From: Aquimarina amphilecti | Lineage (GTDB): Bacteria > Bacteroidota > Bacteroidia > Flavobacteriales > Flavobacteriaceae | Length of the DNA: 64,000 bases | NCBI RefSeq assembly: GCF_900109375.1 | Contig: NZ_FOAB01000002.1 | Span: 124,001 to 188,000 of the forward strand | Reading direction: 5' to 3' | Part shown: piece after piece, positions 8,060-17,500 of the stretch | Layout of the letters: every line of letters begins with the position of its first letter | Position numbering within the stretch: position 1 is the stretch's first letter | Notes under the pieces: generated by a model | Databases searched by the model: none | The model's input: the letters and a program-made list of their open reading frames with translations, nothing else | What the model was told of the DNA's origin: nothing | Program-made: the position numbers and the translations under genes

Positions 8060-9748
8060 ATGGACAATGAGCCTTTACTTTCTGTCAAAAACCTAAATGT
8101 TTCTTTTTCTTCAGAAAAGAAAGAAATACAGGTCTTATATGATATTTCATTTGATATTAAACCTGATGAAATATTAGGAGTTGTTGGAGAATCTGGTAGT
8201 GGTAAATCCGTGACTTCCTTGGCTGTTATGGGATTACTTCCACAAAAAACGGCAAAGGTTTCTGGAGAGGTTTTTTATAACAATAATTCTTTACTTGATT
8301 TTGATGATAAAAAATTACGTTCGATACGAGGCAACGAAATTGCAATGATTTTTCAAGAACCTATGAGTTCATTAAATCCTTCTATGAAATGTGGCAAACA
8401 AGTAATAGAAATCTTAAAGCAACATACTAAATTAAGCAAATCTGAGGCTAAGGAAGAAGTCCTGTCTTTGTTTGAAAAAGTGAAACTTCCTGATGGAGTT
8501 CGTGCATATAATGCTTACCCTCATGAATTGAGTGGTGGCCAAAAACAACGTATAATGATTGCCATGGCAATTGCTTGTAAACCTAAACTACTTATTGCCG
8601 ATGAACCTACTACTGCATTAGATGTCACAGTACAAAAAGAAATCATTAGTTTACTCAAAGATCTTCAGAAAGAATATAAGATGAGTATTCTCTTTATCTC
8701 TCACGATTTATCGTTGGTTTCTGAAATTGCGGATAACGTATTAGTTGTCTATAAAGGAAAAATGGTGGAACAAAATACCACTTCCGAAATCTTTAATAAT
8801 CCCCAAAAAGAATACACCAAAGCATTAATTTACGCAAGACCATCCTTAGATATTAGATATAAAAGGTTACCAACCATAGAAGATTATCTAAAAGATCAAA
8901 AAAAAGAAAGACAACTTATTACCAAAGCGAATAGAGAAGATCATCACAAAGAATTATATGCCACTACACCATTACTAGAAGTAAAAAATGTAGAGAAAAC
9001 CTTTTTCTCTAAAGTTGGTTGGTTTGGCAAAAAAGAGTTCAAAGCAGTTGATGGAGTAAGCTTTACCCTATATGAAGGTGAAACACTTGGTCTTGTTGGG
9101 GAATCAGGATGCGGGAAATCTACTTTAGGAAATACCATTCTTCAATTAGATAAAGCTGATCAAGGAGAAATCTTATATAAAGGTCAGGATCTAACAGAAC
9201 TTTCTTCTTCTTCAATAAGAGTTTTAAGAAAAGACATTCAATTAATATTCCAAGATCCATTTGCATCATTAAATCCTCGTATGACCATAGGCAAGGCAAT
9301 AATGGAACCCATGAAAGCTCATAAATTATACGCCAATGATGCAGAGCGTAAAGAAAAAACAATTAGTCTCTTAAAGCGAGTTGGTTTAGACCCTTCATAT
9401 TTTAATAGATATCCTCACGAGTTTAGTGGTGGGCAGCGTCAAAGGATTGGTATTGCCAGAACCATAGCGCTCCAACCAAAGCTAATCATCTGCGATGAAT
9501 CTGTAAGTGCTCTTGACATATCCGTTCAAGCTCAAGTTCTTAATTTATTGAACGAATTAAAGGAAAAATTTGGTTTTACATACCTATTTATATCTCATGA
9601 TCTTGCTGTGGTAAAATATATGTCAGACCAATTATTAGTTATGAATCAAGGTAAAATTGAAGAACAGGGTGATGCAGATACCATCTATGCAAACCCTAAA
9701 AAGGAATATACAAAAAAACTAATCAATGCCATACCGAAAGGTATTTGA
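8060..9748 (+). CDS. Fused double-ATPase peptide ABC transporter protein (DppD-DppF/YejF type)
   Basis: 562 residues with two complete ATP-binding halves. Half one has Walker A GESGSGKS (43-50), Q-loop FQEPMSSLNP, signature LSGGQKQR and Walker B LLIADEP. Half two has Walker A GESGCGKS (347-354), Q-loop FQDPFASLNP, signature FSGGQRQR and LIICDES. The oligopeptide/dipeptide C-terminal extension after each half is partly visible (NPQKEYTKAL, NPKKEYTKKLI). Such fused ATPases drive peptide importers, but no permease or binding-protein gene lies next to it, so those must be elsewhere. Walker B of the second half reads DES instead of the commoner DEP. Confidence 0.93.
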   Translation: MDNEPLLSVKNLNVSFSSEKKEIQVLYDISFDIKPDEILGVVGESGSGKSVTSLAVMGLLPQKTAKVSGEVFYNNNSLLDFDDKKLRSIRGNEIAMIFQEPMSSLNPSMKCGKQVIEILKQHTKLSKSEAKEEVLSLFEKVKLPDGVRAYNAYPHELSGGQKQRIMIAMAIACKPKLLIADEPTTALDVTVQKEIISLLKDLQKEYKMSILFISHDLSLVSEIADNVLVVYKGKMVEQNTTSEIFNNPQKEYTKALIYARPSLDIRYKRLPTIEDYLKDQKKERQLITKANREDHHKELYATTPLLEVKNVEKTFFSKVGWFGKKEFKAVDGVSFTLYEGETLGLVGESGCGKSTLGNTILQLDKADQGEILYKGQDLTELSSSSIRVLRKDIQLIFQDPFASLNPRMTIGKAIMEPMKAHKLYANDAERKEKTISLLKRVGLDPSYFNRYPHEFSGGQRQRIGIARTIALQPKLIICDESVSALDISVQAQVLNLLNELKEKFGFTYLFISHDLAVVKYMSDQLLVMNQGKIEEQGDADTIYANPKKEYTKKLINAIPKGI

Positions 9749-9846
9749 AGTAATTCTATAATTCTTTCTCTTCCAAAAATTTTATTATTGGTGTTTACTT
9801 ATTTGTTTCTAAGCGTACTAAGTTTTAAATAACAAAACTTAACGTG

Positions 9847-10392
9847 ATGAAAACAAATAGCATAAAAAATATCAAAAACATAGTATTAGCAATCGCAATA
9901 TTATTCTTTATTTCTTGCGAAACCGATATTCCAGAAACTGATACAACTACTCCTACTTTTTCCTTTAATATTTCTGGGGATGGTTTTAATAGAACGTTTA
10001 CTCAAGATGATGATTTTTCTAGCATACAACTTAACTTGCGCACAGATACAACATATGATTTTATCTTTTCTGGAGCGGATACTGGTGGCGTAGATAGAAT
10101 CTCTTGGCAATATCCACATGATTACATCGAGTTTTCCGAAGAAATACCTGTACCTTGGGAAACTACTACGCTTACATTTCTTTCTAGCTCCATCTATTGG
10201 GATGGTGATCCAACTAATCCGACAACTGGAAATATCTTAACAGGTAAATTAGTAACTAACGGAGATTCTATAAGTATATCATTCTCTTTTGTTGTTAAAG
10301 ATTTCGGAGGATTAGATGGCGCATCAAATACTATAGAGGAATCAATGACTATCTATATCGATAATCAAAATACAGAAGTTATCTCCTTATAA
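9847..10392 (+). CDS. Hypothetical lipoprotein
   Basis: 181 residues from the ATG at 9847; a GTG three bases earlier is also in frame. The N-terminus has a lysine- and asparagine-rich start, a hydrophobic stretch and a lipobox ending FFISC, followed by ETD, so it should be lipidated and exported. The mature part is threonine- and aspartate-rich with beta-strand character and no motif I recognise. A strong terminator follows at 10428-10461. The next gene encodes a similar-sized lipoprotein, but the two proteins do not look alike. Function is unknown. Confidence 0.7.
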   Translation: MKTNSIKNIKNIVLAIAILFFISCETDIPETDTTTPTFSFNISGDGFNRTFTQDDDFSSIQLNLRTDTTYDFIFSGADTGGVDRISWQYPHDYIEFSEEIPVPWETTTLTFLSSSIYWDGDPTNPTTGNILTGKLVTNGDSISISFSFVVKDFGGLDGASNTIEESMTIYIDNQNTEVISL

Positions 10393-10427
10393 TCCTTAAT
10401 TTAATTAAACACCCTTTTTATCCTAAG

Positions 10428-10461
10428 ACCTATTCCAAAAATAATTGAATAGGTTTTTTTT
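10428..10461 (+). terminator. Rho-independent terminator
   Basis: Perfect 8-bp stem ACCTATTC/GAATAGGT around an 11-base A/T-rich loop, followed directly by a run of seven more T. It lies 35 bases after the lipoprotein stop. Confidence 0.85.
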
Positions 10462-10521
10462 AACTCAAAATGTTTACCCCCTCATATAAAACTACACTAA
10501 TAATAAACATTAAAACTTAAA

Positions 10522-10986
10522 ATGATGAAAACAACAATGAAATTTTTAACGTATGTAATGATGGCTTTTGCCTTAGTATTAACTTCTTGTGATGGAGAAG
10601 ATGGAGCAAATGGACTCGATGGCGCTATAGGACCAGCAGGCCAAGACGGAAATGCTAATGTAGTTTCTATATCTGTTGATGCGTATACTGTAGCTATTGG
10701 CCAAAATGAAATCTTAGTTCCAGAATTAACACAAGATATTTATGATAATGGTCTTGTATTTGGATACACGACCGTAAACGGAAATCCATTTTGGGAAACT
10801 TTACCCATAGTAATTAATGAAAATACTCTTCTAGATATTGATAGAATAGAGGTAGGTAAAATTATATTGACATCTACATTTGATCAAACATTAAATTTTA
10901 GATTCGTAATTATTGAAGGAACTAATATCAGTAGTTTTGACTTTAGTAATTACGAGGAAGTGCAAAATCATTATGGCTTAGACTAA
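10522..10986 (+). CDS. Lipoprotein with short collagen-like segment
   Basis: 154 residues. The signal peptide ends in the lipobox LVLTSC. Directly behind the cysteine is a run of about seven Gly-X-Y triplets (GED GAN GLD GAI GPA GQD GNA), a collagen-like segment often found at the stem of Bacteroidota surface lipoproteins. The rest is a beta-rich domain (about 45-154) of unknown fold with no catalytic motif. The gene is flanked by a terminator on each side (10428-10461 and 11009-11048), so it is probably monocistronic. Function is unknown. Confidence 0.75.
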   Translation: MMKTTMKFLTYVMMAFALVLTSCDGEDGANGLDGAIGPAGQDGNANVVSISVDAYTVAIGQNEILVPELTQDIYDNGLVFGYTTVNGNPFWETLPIVINENTLLDIDRIEVGKIILTSTFDQTLNFRFVIIEGTNISSFDFSNYEEVQNHYGLD

Positions 10987-11008
10987 TAAACTAACACTTT
11001 TAATTACC

Positions 11009-11048
11009 AAACTCCTTACTCAAACTATTGTGTAAGGAGTTTTATTTT
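11009..11048 (+). terminator. Rho-independent terminator
   Basis: Perfect 11-bp stem AAACTCCTTAC/GTAAGGAGTTT (11009-11019 with 11032-11042) followed by TATTTTG. It lies 22 bases after the collagen-like lipoprotein gene. Confidence 0.85.
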
Positions 11049-11154
11049 GTACCGAATTTATGTACACTTCAGGACCTCTAGTTTACAGGATAATTATAAT
11101 TTTATCACAAAGAGAAGCATCTACAAACTTTTATGGAATAATTTTTATAAATTG

Positions 11155-11168
11155 AGGGAATATTCCCT
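11155..11168. promoter_or_regulatory. Perfect 14-bp palindrome, candidate operator
   Basis: AGGGAATATTCCCT is a perfect palindrome 23 bases before the ATG of the GG-leader peptide gene, just downstream of a near-consensus -7 box (TAATTTTT, 11139-11146). The position fits a repressor site over the transcription start. The regulator is unknown. Confidence 0.4.
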
Positions 11169-11191
11169 TTTAACTTAAAAACAAATAACTC

Positions 11192-11350
11192 ATGAAAAAA
11201 TTAAAAACGGTAGGCAAGCTTCTAAACAAAAAACAACAAAGATCTATTAATGGAGGTAAAGTAGTTAACTGTTATAACAATCCAATTTGCCCTCCTTATG
11301 ATGAACTTGCTTGCATAGTTTACGGAGACGCATGCCATTACTTAGGTTAG
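11192..11350 (+). CDS. GG-leader cysteine-rich peptide (bacteriocin/RiPP-like precursor)
   Basis: 52 residues, easily missed because of its size. The leader is lysine-rich and ends LNKKQQRSINGG (11-22), a double-glycine cleavage motif of the kind cut by C39 peptidase/ABC exporters. The predicted core is 30 residues with four cysteines (C27, C33, C41, C48) and a PICPPYDE stretch. The leader pattern LxKxxQxSIxGG is shared with the peptide gene at 21246-21458. The gene has its own palindrome upstream and a strong terminator 23 bases downstream. No modification enzyme, immunity gene or C39 exporter is adjacent. Antimicrobial, signalling or other activity is possible; none is shown. Confidence 0.75.
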   Translation: MKKLKTVGKLLNKKQQRSINGGKVVNCYNNPICPPYDELACIVYGDACHYLG

Positions 11351-11373
11351 AATGATATTTACATCTTATTCTC

Positions 11374-11410
11374 AGAGGTTCTTTTTCAAAAAAAAGAACC
11401 TCTTTTATTT
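11374..11410 (+). terminator. Rho-independent terminator of the peptide gene
   Basis: 13-bp stem AGAGGTTCTTTTT/AAAAAGAACCTCT with a four-base loop, followed by TTTATTT. It makes the GG-leader peptide gene a single-gene unit. The rest of the gap to 11604 holds one 8-bp hairpin (TAACACTT/AAGTGTTA, 11416-11436) and no convincing gene. Confidence 0.88.
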
Positions 11411-11603
11411 ATAATTAACACTTTCCTTAAGTGTTATAGTGAAAAACAAAGCTTTATTTTTCCGCTATAAATAATCGATAATATGCAGGACTTATAAAAC
11501 AATCTTCCTTTCATCTATATCTCATAGATTTTAATATCAAATAATTTTTAATGACGCATTCTATTTTGTAGTTTTAGAACACGAATTATAAATTAACTCA
11601 CCG

Positions 11604-12740
11604 ATGGGAATTTTTGACGAAATAAAAAAGAAGCTTAGTAATGAATTTATAGATATTGTAGAATGGTTAGACAATACACAGGATACCATTGTACATAGAT
11701 TCGAGCGTTATCAAAATGAAATAAAAAATGGCGCTCAATTAATCGTAAGAGAAGGGCAAACAGCTGTTTTTATTAATGAAGGTCAATTAGCCGATGTATT
11801 TGAACCCGGAACCTATACTTTAAATACTCAAAACTTGCCAATTTTAACAACATTAAAAGGTTGGAAGTATGGGTTTAATAGCCCATTTAAAGCAGAAGTG
11901 TATTTTGTAAATACTAGACTTTTTACGGATGAGAAATGGGGAACTAAAAACCCTATAACGCTTAATGATGATCGTTTTGGTTTGGTAGAAATTAGAGCCT
12001 TCGGAACTTATGCTTTTAAAATAAGTGATCCTGGAAAATTTATCGTTGATATTGTTGGTACAGATGCGAACTTTACAAGTTTTGAGATTAACGAACATCT
12101 TAAAAGTTTAATTTCCACTCGTTTTACTGACACTGTGGGTGAAGCGAATTTTCCTATAGAATTATATGCTGCTAATACTACTGAACTATCAGAAACTTGC
12201 AAAGAGGTAATGCAACCAGAATTTAATTCTGTTGGTATTTCCTTAGAACGATTCTTTATTGAAAATGTTTCGATGCCAGAAGATTTGAAAAAAGAAATTT
12301 TTGAATACAGTAGAATTGATAAGATTGACCTTGATAAATTAACTAAATTCAAAACGGCCAAAGCGATTGAAGCTGCCGCTGCAAATGAAGGAGGTACTGC
12401 AGGAGCAGGAATGGGAATGGGAATGGGATTTGTACTAGCGCAACAGATGGGTGGAATGATGAATCCAATGGCTACTCAGCAACAAGCACAACCTCAGCAA
12501 AATTCTCCAGTTGCTCCACCACCAATGCCTGTACAGGTACAATATTTCTACGCTGTGAATGGACAACAGGTAGGACCTGTGTCCTTCGATCAGTTAAAGA
12601 CATTATTTGCCAATAGAACCGTAAATAAAGATTCTTTGGTTTGGAAACAAGGGATGGCAAATTGGAGTGCCATAAAAGATATAGAAGAATTAAAATCATT
12701 CTTAGGAGGTAGTACTCCTCCTCCACTTCCGGGAGCTTAG
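11604..12740 (+). CDS. SPFH domain protein with C-terminal GYF_2 domain (YdjI-like)
   Basis: 378 residues. The N-terminal two thirds are an SPFH/virion-core-type domain like Bacillus YdjI (GQTAVFINEGQLADVFEPGTYTL written in part: AVFINEGQLADVFEPGTYTL). A Gly-Met-rich hinge (GAGMGMGMGF) and a Gln/Pro linker lead to a GYF_2 domain at about 314-366 (YFYAVNGQQVGPVSFDQLKT, with WKQGMANW). GYF-type domains bind proline-rich peptides, and the protein itself ends in PPPLPGA. Bacillus YdjI belongs to the ydjFGHI operon with a PspA-like protein and a zinc-ribbon protein. The next gene here is also a zinc-ribbon membrane protein, suggesting a related envelope or membrane-stress module. Confidence 0.85.
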   Translation: MGIFDEIKKKLSNEFIDIVEWLDNTQDTIVHRFERYQNEIKNGAQLIVREGQTAVFINEGQLADVFEPGTYTLNTQNLPILTTLKGWKYGFNSPFKAEVYFVNTRLFTDEKWGTKNPITLNDDRFGLVEIRAFGTYAFKISDPGKFIVDIVGTDANFTSFEINEHLKSLISTRFTDTVGEANFPIELYAANTTELSETCKEVMQPEFNSVGISLERFFIENVSMPEDLKKEIFEYSRIDKIDLDKLTKFKTAKAIEAAAANEGGTAGAGMGMGMGFVLAQQMGGMMNPMATQQQAQPQQNSPVAPPPMPVQVQYFYAVNGQQVGPVSFDQLKTLFANRTVNKDSLVWKQGMANWSAIKDIEELKSFLGGSTPPPLPGA

Positions 12741-12759
12741 GAAGAAATAAATATACCTT

Positions 12760-12796
12760 TTATCCTTTCTTTCGTTTTAAACGAAAGAAAGGATAA
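12760..12796. repeat. Perfect 18-bp inverted repeat
   Basis: Arms TTATCCTTTCTTTCGTTT and its exact complement (12760-12777, 12779-12796) flank a single central T. There is no T-run after either arm, so it is a poor terminator. Its right end overlaps the -7 box of the next gene. Confidence 0.9.
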
Positions 12797-12801
12797 CTTT
12801 G
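12794..12801 (+). promoter_or_regulatory. Candidate -7 box TAACTTTG of the zinc-ribbon gene
   Basis: Exact TAnnTTTG match 27 bases before the ATG at 12829. The first three bases are the end of the 18-bp inverted repeat, so the repeat covers the spacer and -33 region. Confidence 0.5.
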
Positions 12802-12828
12802 TACAACCTCTAGTATCATAATTCCTGA

Positions 12829-13947
12829 ATGGAAGAAGAAAAAAAAATATTTTCTGAACAAAAGAAATCTTGTGTTAATTGTGGTGCCGAATTAACCTAT
12901 AAACCTGGTACCTCAGAGATTAAATGCGATTATTGTGGTCATGAAGAAACCATTGATCAGCAAGAAGATGAGTTTAAAGAACTTGAGTTAAAACCTTATC
13001 TAGAGGAAATGGGATCTCTTTCTCATTCTGAAGAGATTACAATGCTTCATTGCAAAAATTGTGGTGCTAATCAACATATAGAAGAGAATTACAAATCATT
13101 GCACTGCGTATATTGTACAATGCCTCTGATCATAGAGGATGCATATAAGGAAGATTGGATTCTTCCTGGAGCTGTACTTCCTTTTCAATTTGATCAAAAA
13201 AAATCCCATCAAATTTTCTCAAAATGGGTAAAAGAACTTTGGTTCGCTCCGAATAACCTTAAGAAAGCTGCATTAGATCCAGAACACACTAAAGGCTTAT
13301 ATCTTCCATACTGGACATTTGATGCACAATTATATGCAACTTATACAGGACAGCGAGGGGATTATTACTACGTAAGTGTACCTTATACCAAAACAGTAAA
13401 TGGTAAATCAGTAAGAGGAACAAGACAAGAACGGAGAACACGATGGTCTCCCGCTAGCGGAAATGTTAGTGGTTTTGTAGACGACACTTTAATAAAAGCT
13501 TCTAATCAACGTAAAAATCCAATACCTTCTAAAATTGCTCATTGGAACCTCCAGTCTCTCGAGCCTTTTAACACCAATTTTTTAGCAGGATTTGTTACTG
13601 AGAAATATACCATTCCTCTAAAAGATGGTCATCTGTCTTCTACCCAAGAAGCAGAAAGAATAGCACGTTCTTGGTCTCGTCATGATATTGGAGGTGATAC
13701 TCAAAGAGTGCATTCTGTAAATATGAGTTTATCTGAGGAAACTTTTAAACATATTTTACTTCCAGTTTATATTAGTGCATATCAATATAATGGGAAGAAA
13801 TATAATTTCTTTGTAAACGGCCAAACAGGTAAAATATCTGGAAAAAGACCATATTCTTTTTGGAAAATATTTTTCTTCGTGCTTTTTATAATAGCTCTAA
13901 TCGCACTCATTGTTTGGTTAGCCGACACTTATGGAAATCAGCAATAA
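12829..13947 (+). CDS. Double zinc-ribbon membrane-anchored protein
   Basis: 372 residues. Two zinc ribbons are seen: C15/C18 with C33/C36, and C75/C78 with C93/C96. The middle part is a long conserved soluble region with aromatic-rich strands (LYLPYWTFDAQLYATYTG). One C-terminal membrane helix lies at about 343-364 (FFFVLFIIALIALIVWLA). It resembles proteins annotated as TFIIB-type zinc-ribbon or 'DNA helicase PriA-like' in Bacteroidota and recalls the zinc-ribbon partner of YdjI-like SPFH proteins. DNA helicase activity is not supported: no Walker motifs are present. It follows the SPFH-GYF gene but appears to have its own promoter. Confidence 0.8.
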   Translation: MEEEKKIFSEQKKSCVNCGAELTYKPGTSEIKCDYCGHEETIDQQEDEFKELELKPYLEEMGSLSHSEEITMLHCKNCGANQHIEENYKSLHCVYCTMPLIIEDAYKEDWILPGAVLPFQFDQKKSHQIFSKWVKELWFAPNNLKKAALDPEHTKGLYLPYWTFDAQLYATYTGQRGDYYYVSVPYTKTVNGKSVRGTRQERRTRWSPASGNVSGFVDDTLIKASNQRKNPIPSKIAHWNLQSLEPFNTNFLAGFVTEKYTIPLKDGHLSSTQEAERIARSWSRHDIGGDTQRVHSVNMSLSEETFKHILLPVYISAYQYNGKKYNFFVNGQTGKISGKRPYSFWKIFFFVLFIIALIALIVWLADTYGNQQ

Positions 13948-13957
13948 ACAAAATAAA

Positions 13958-14443
13958 CTAATTCCTATAATCAATACTAACTATTTCGTACACAGTTTGA
14001 TTAAAATCAGCACAAGGTTTTTCCTTAATAATTATAACGACATCTTTATTAAGTTTTGATTTTAGATAAGTAACATCTTTTGGAATTCCTTTTCTAGACG
14101 CGAGTTCTATTTCTTGATTTATAGAGATCATATTTATTATTCCAGAACCTGAACCTTTTATATCAGTAACCTTAGCTTTTATTGCAGCTTCTTGTGGTAT
14201 ATCACAAATTCGTTTATTCTTAATAATCTCCAAAGCTTGAATCGTGAGATGAATGGTATTTGGTCCTACCTGATTTTGAGCAAATACATCTGGCTTAGGC
14301 ATATTATCATTGTTTACATCACCAAACCTCGGCTTCTCTACTTTTGGTTTTTCTTCAGTACTTTTTTCATTTTCCTGGGCGATACTGTTCGATTTACAAG
14401 AAAACAAGATAGTAATCAACCCTATATACATAAGTTTATTCAT
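13958..14443 (-). CDS. Hypothetical lipoprotein
   Basis: 161 residues. The signal peptide MNKLMYIGLITILFSC ends in a lipobox cysteine (C16), followed by a Glu/Lys-rich flexible segment (ENEKSTEEKPKVEKPR). The C-terminal domain contains ICDIPQEAAIKAKVTDIKGSG and a second cysteine in KEKPCADFN, which could pair with it. The gene converges on the zinc-ribbon gene with a 10-base gap. No known family was recognised. Confidence 0.65.
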   Translation of the reverse strand: MNKLMYIGLITILFSCKSNSIAQENEKSTEEKPKVEKPRFGDVNNDNMPKPDVFAQNQVGPNTIHLTIQALEIIKNKRICDIPQEAAIKAKVTDIKGSGSGIINMISINQEIELASRKGIPKDVTYLKSKLNKDVVIIIKEKPCADFNQTVYEIVSIDYRN

Positions 14444-14455
14444 AGTCTTTAATAT

Positions 14456-14489
14456 AAAAAAAGGAGTCGATTATATCAACTCCTTTTTT
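14456..14489 (-). terminator. Rho-independent terminator, minus strand
   Basis: AAAAAAAGGAGT pairs with ACTCCTTTTTT around a short loop and gives a U-run in either direction. It lies 30 bases after the end of the 1228-residue T9SS cargo gene (minus strand). Confidence 0.8.
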
Positions 14490-14518
14490 CATAATTAATT
14501 GTTATTAAATCTATAGTT

Positions 14519-17500
14519 CTACTTCTTAACTAGTTTAACTACAGTATTTGTATTAGTTCCTGAGATTTTTGCATAATACAGACCAGAAGCCAATCTTGAT
14601 GAATCCCAATTTACATTAGTATTAGAATTCACATCAGTTATTGTATGTACTAAATTACCTGTGCTATTAAATATATTAATATTTACATTTTTACTTGATT
14701 TAGAGATTGCATCCCCAAAATTAAAGAAGAATGTATTATTAGACGGATTAGGATAAACAGAAATCTCGTTTACCAAGTCTAATGTAGTTAAGGTAACTTC
14801 TAATTCTGGCTCTACTAAATCTTCATTAGAACTTATAATATCTCCAAAAATTTGGAAGGTCTGATCTAATGGGTCTCTTCCTAATGCAACTGTAGTAGCT
14901 GTCCAATCTATAGCTCCTGTCCCGAAAAGATTTATAGGATCTCTAAACTGACTTACTTCACCTACAACATTATCTTGTGATGCCCAGAACCATTGGTTTC
15001 CACCATCAAACGCAAGATTAGTATATACTGATATCCAATATGCTCCACTCTCTAAAGTAACCACCTCTGGTAAATCTATATTTAAATTTGAAATATTTGG
15101 TTCTGAAACAGGAGTAATCTCTCCACTATTATAAACTTCTGCACCAGGTACTCCTCCTTCATTTTCATAAATAACAATACTTACATTGTTAAGTACAGGG
15201 CTTCCATTTACAGCACCAAAAGCTACTATTCTATCAATATTCCAAGTATTACCCGCCGGAACTGTAAAATCATCTGCTGACTGCGCCAGACCATTAAAAT
15301 CTAAGAAGTTCTGAGAAGGTATTGTTGATACTTGCGTATTTGTTTGTTCATAGATCGAAGGTTCGGATACGGTAACTGTAAAACCTTCAGCCACTTGTTC
15401 TTCTCCTGAAGTAGCAATTAAACCTATTGAAGCTGCACCAATACTATCTGGGGCATATGACAAAGTAAGTGTATTACCTAATAACGTCGCTGTTACTAGT
15501 TCTGGACTAGAATTAGTTAATTCGATATCAATTGGCAATCCTTGAGACTGTACAAATAAACCAGTAATGTCTATTGTTGTTTCTTCGCTATTTTCATTTA
15601 CTCCGAAATCATCTAATAAAAAGGCTGTAATCAAATTAGATTCTGGTAAAGGGTTTGCATTTACAGGAAAACGTGCACTAAATAATCCACTTCCATGAGC
15701 AGCTACCGCAATAAATCCGTCTTTTCTTGTAACAACTTCATCAGTTACTGAATTACCAATCGCAAAATTTTCTTTTCTCCAAACTGTATTTTGCCCATTT
15801 AACCTTCTAGTAGAATATAAACCAGTACTTGTTGCAGCAAATACTCTTTGTAATCGAGCGCCAAATCTACCAGCACTACTACCTAAAAAGGCTGTACTTC
15901 TTACTGAAGGTCCATTACCTGATCCATCTGCATTTTCTTCTAAGTTACCACTAATATTTGTCCAAGAATCTCCTCCATCTTCTGTAATAAATACACTTGG
16001 AATTCCATAATTAGACAATGTAATAATTACGCGATCAACATTAGATGGATCAACATTGATATCATTTACAAAACCAACAGGTAATCCTTTCCCTGTTGAA
16101 ATATCTATTGCTTGTTGACCATCTATATTAGCATTATCCATTCTAAATACAGTTCCAGAATTTGTACCATAGTATAATCTATTTGCTACTGGAAATTTAG
16201 AAACATCTAAAGAAGTTATAGTAGATCCATCAGGAGTTGATGTATTTGTGAGATTTACCCAGTTTTCTGTAGCATTTGTATTTGTAAATAACGGCAATCC
16301 ATCAAGATCATTATTTCTCCATATCGAACTTCCTGCCGGCATATACATGATGTTATCATTATTAGGGTCAAGAATAAATGGGTTAACAAAAGCAAAACCT
16401 GAAGCTCCTGCTGGCTCTACAGCAGAGAATGACTCAAATACACCTTCTTCATCAAAATTAAATCTAAATACATTTCCTCTCTGAGAAGAAACATAACGTG
16501 TTCTACCGTTATCAGCAATTGCACTATAAGCTCCATCTCCACCGAAGTCCGATTCCCAAATAGCATTAGAATCAGTAGAATTTGTAAACCATGTACCATT
16601 ATCTTGGAATCCAGCTACTAAATCATCTGTATTTGGTTCTGGATCAAATGCTACGTGATACGGTTGTGTCGTAATGTAACCATTGTTTAACGACGTCCAA
16701 GCTACAGGTTCTACACCATCGTTGGTAGCTGTAATATCTTCTGTAACATAAACTCCACCATCATTTCCTGATAATACTTTATTAGGATTTGAAGGAAAAA
16801 ATAATAATGCATGTTGATCTGGATGTTGATTCGTATATAGACTTACATTATTTAATGGAGAATATCCAGCTACCCAACTTTCTTGTCCAGCTGGAGTAGT
16901 AAATCCTGTAGTAGATCTGTACACATTAGTTCCTGCAACAAATACTAAATCACTATCTGTAGGATGCACCTTTACTATCATATTATACTCTCCCTGTAGA
17001 TTCAAGTTTCCTACACTTCCTCCAATACCGAAAGGTAAGTTTACACTTAAATCAGTCCAAGTTCCTGCTGCAAGATCATATCTATTTAATAAAGCAGGGA
17101 TTCCTCCAGAGTTATTTTGTGTAAGAAAATATACTGTATTTTCATTAGAAGGGTCAATTCCCATTACTGTTCTTCCATATGCAGGTACAAACCCTTCCGG
17201 TGTGATATTTGTCCAAGTATCCCCATCCGTAGAAGTAAAGAATCCAGCAGTTGGATCAGTATCAGAATCTACTGTTGCATATATTTGACCAGTAGAAGAA
17301 ATTGCTACTTCTGCTTTACTATCAAAACCACCAGTTAAAACTTCTGTAAATGAATTTCCTCCATCCTGAGATCTTTGAATCCCTGTGATTGTCCCTAAAT
17401 AGATATCTCCATTAGTTGGATCAATAGCTATCGAATTAATTAAATCAAAAGGTTCATTTGCATTGAATATACCAACATCAGGATTTGCTGTTGCTCTTAA

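Noticed and set aside
12760..12796. Simple terminator reading of the 18-bp inverted repeat
   Set aside because: No T-run follows either arm and the right end overlaps a promoter box.
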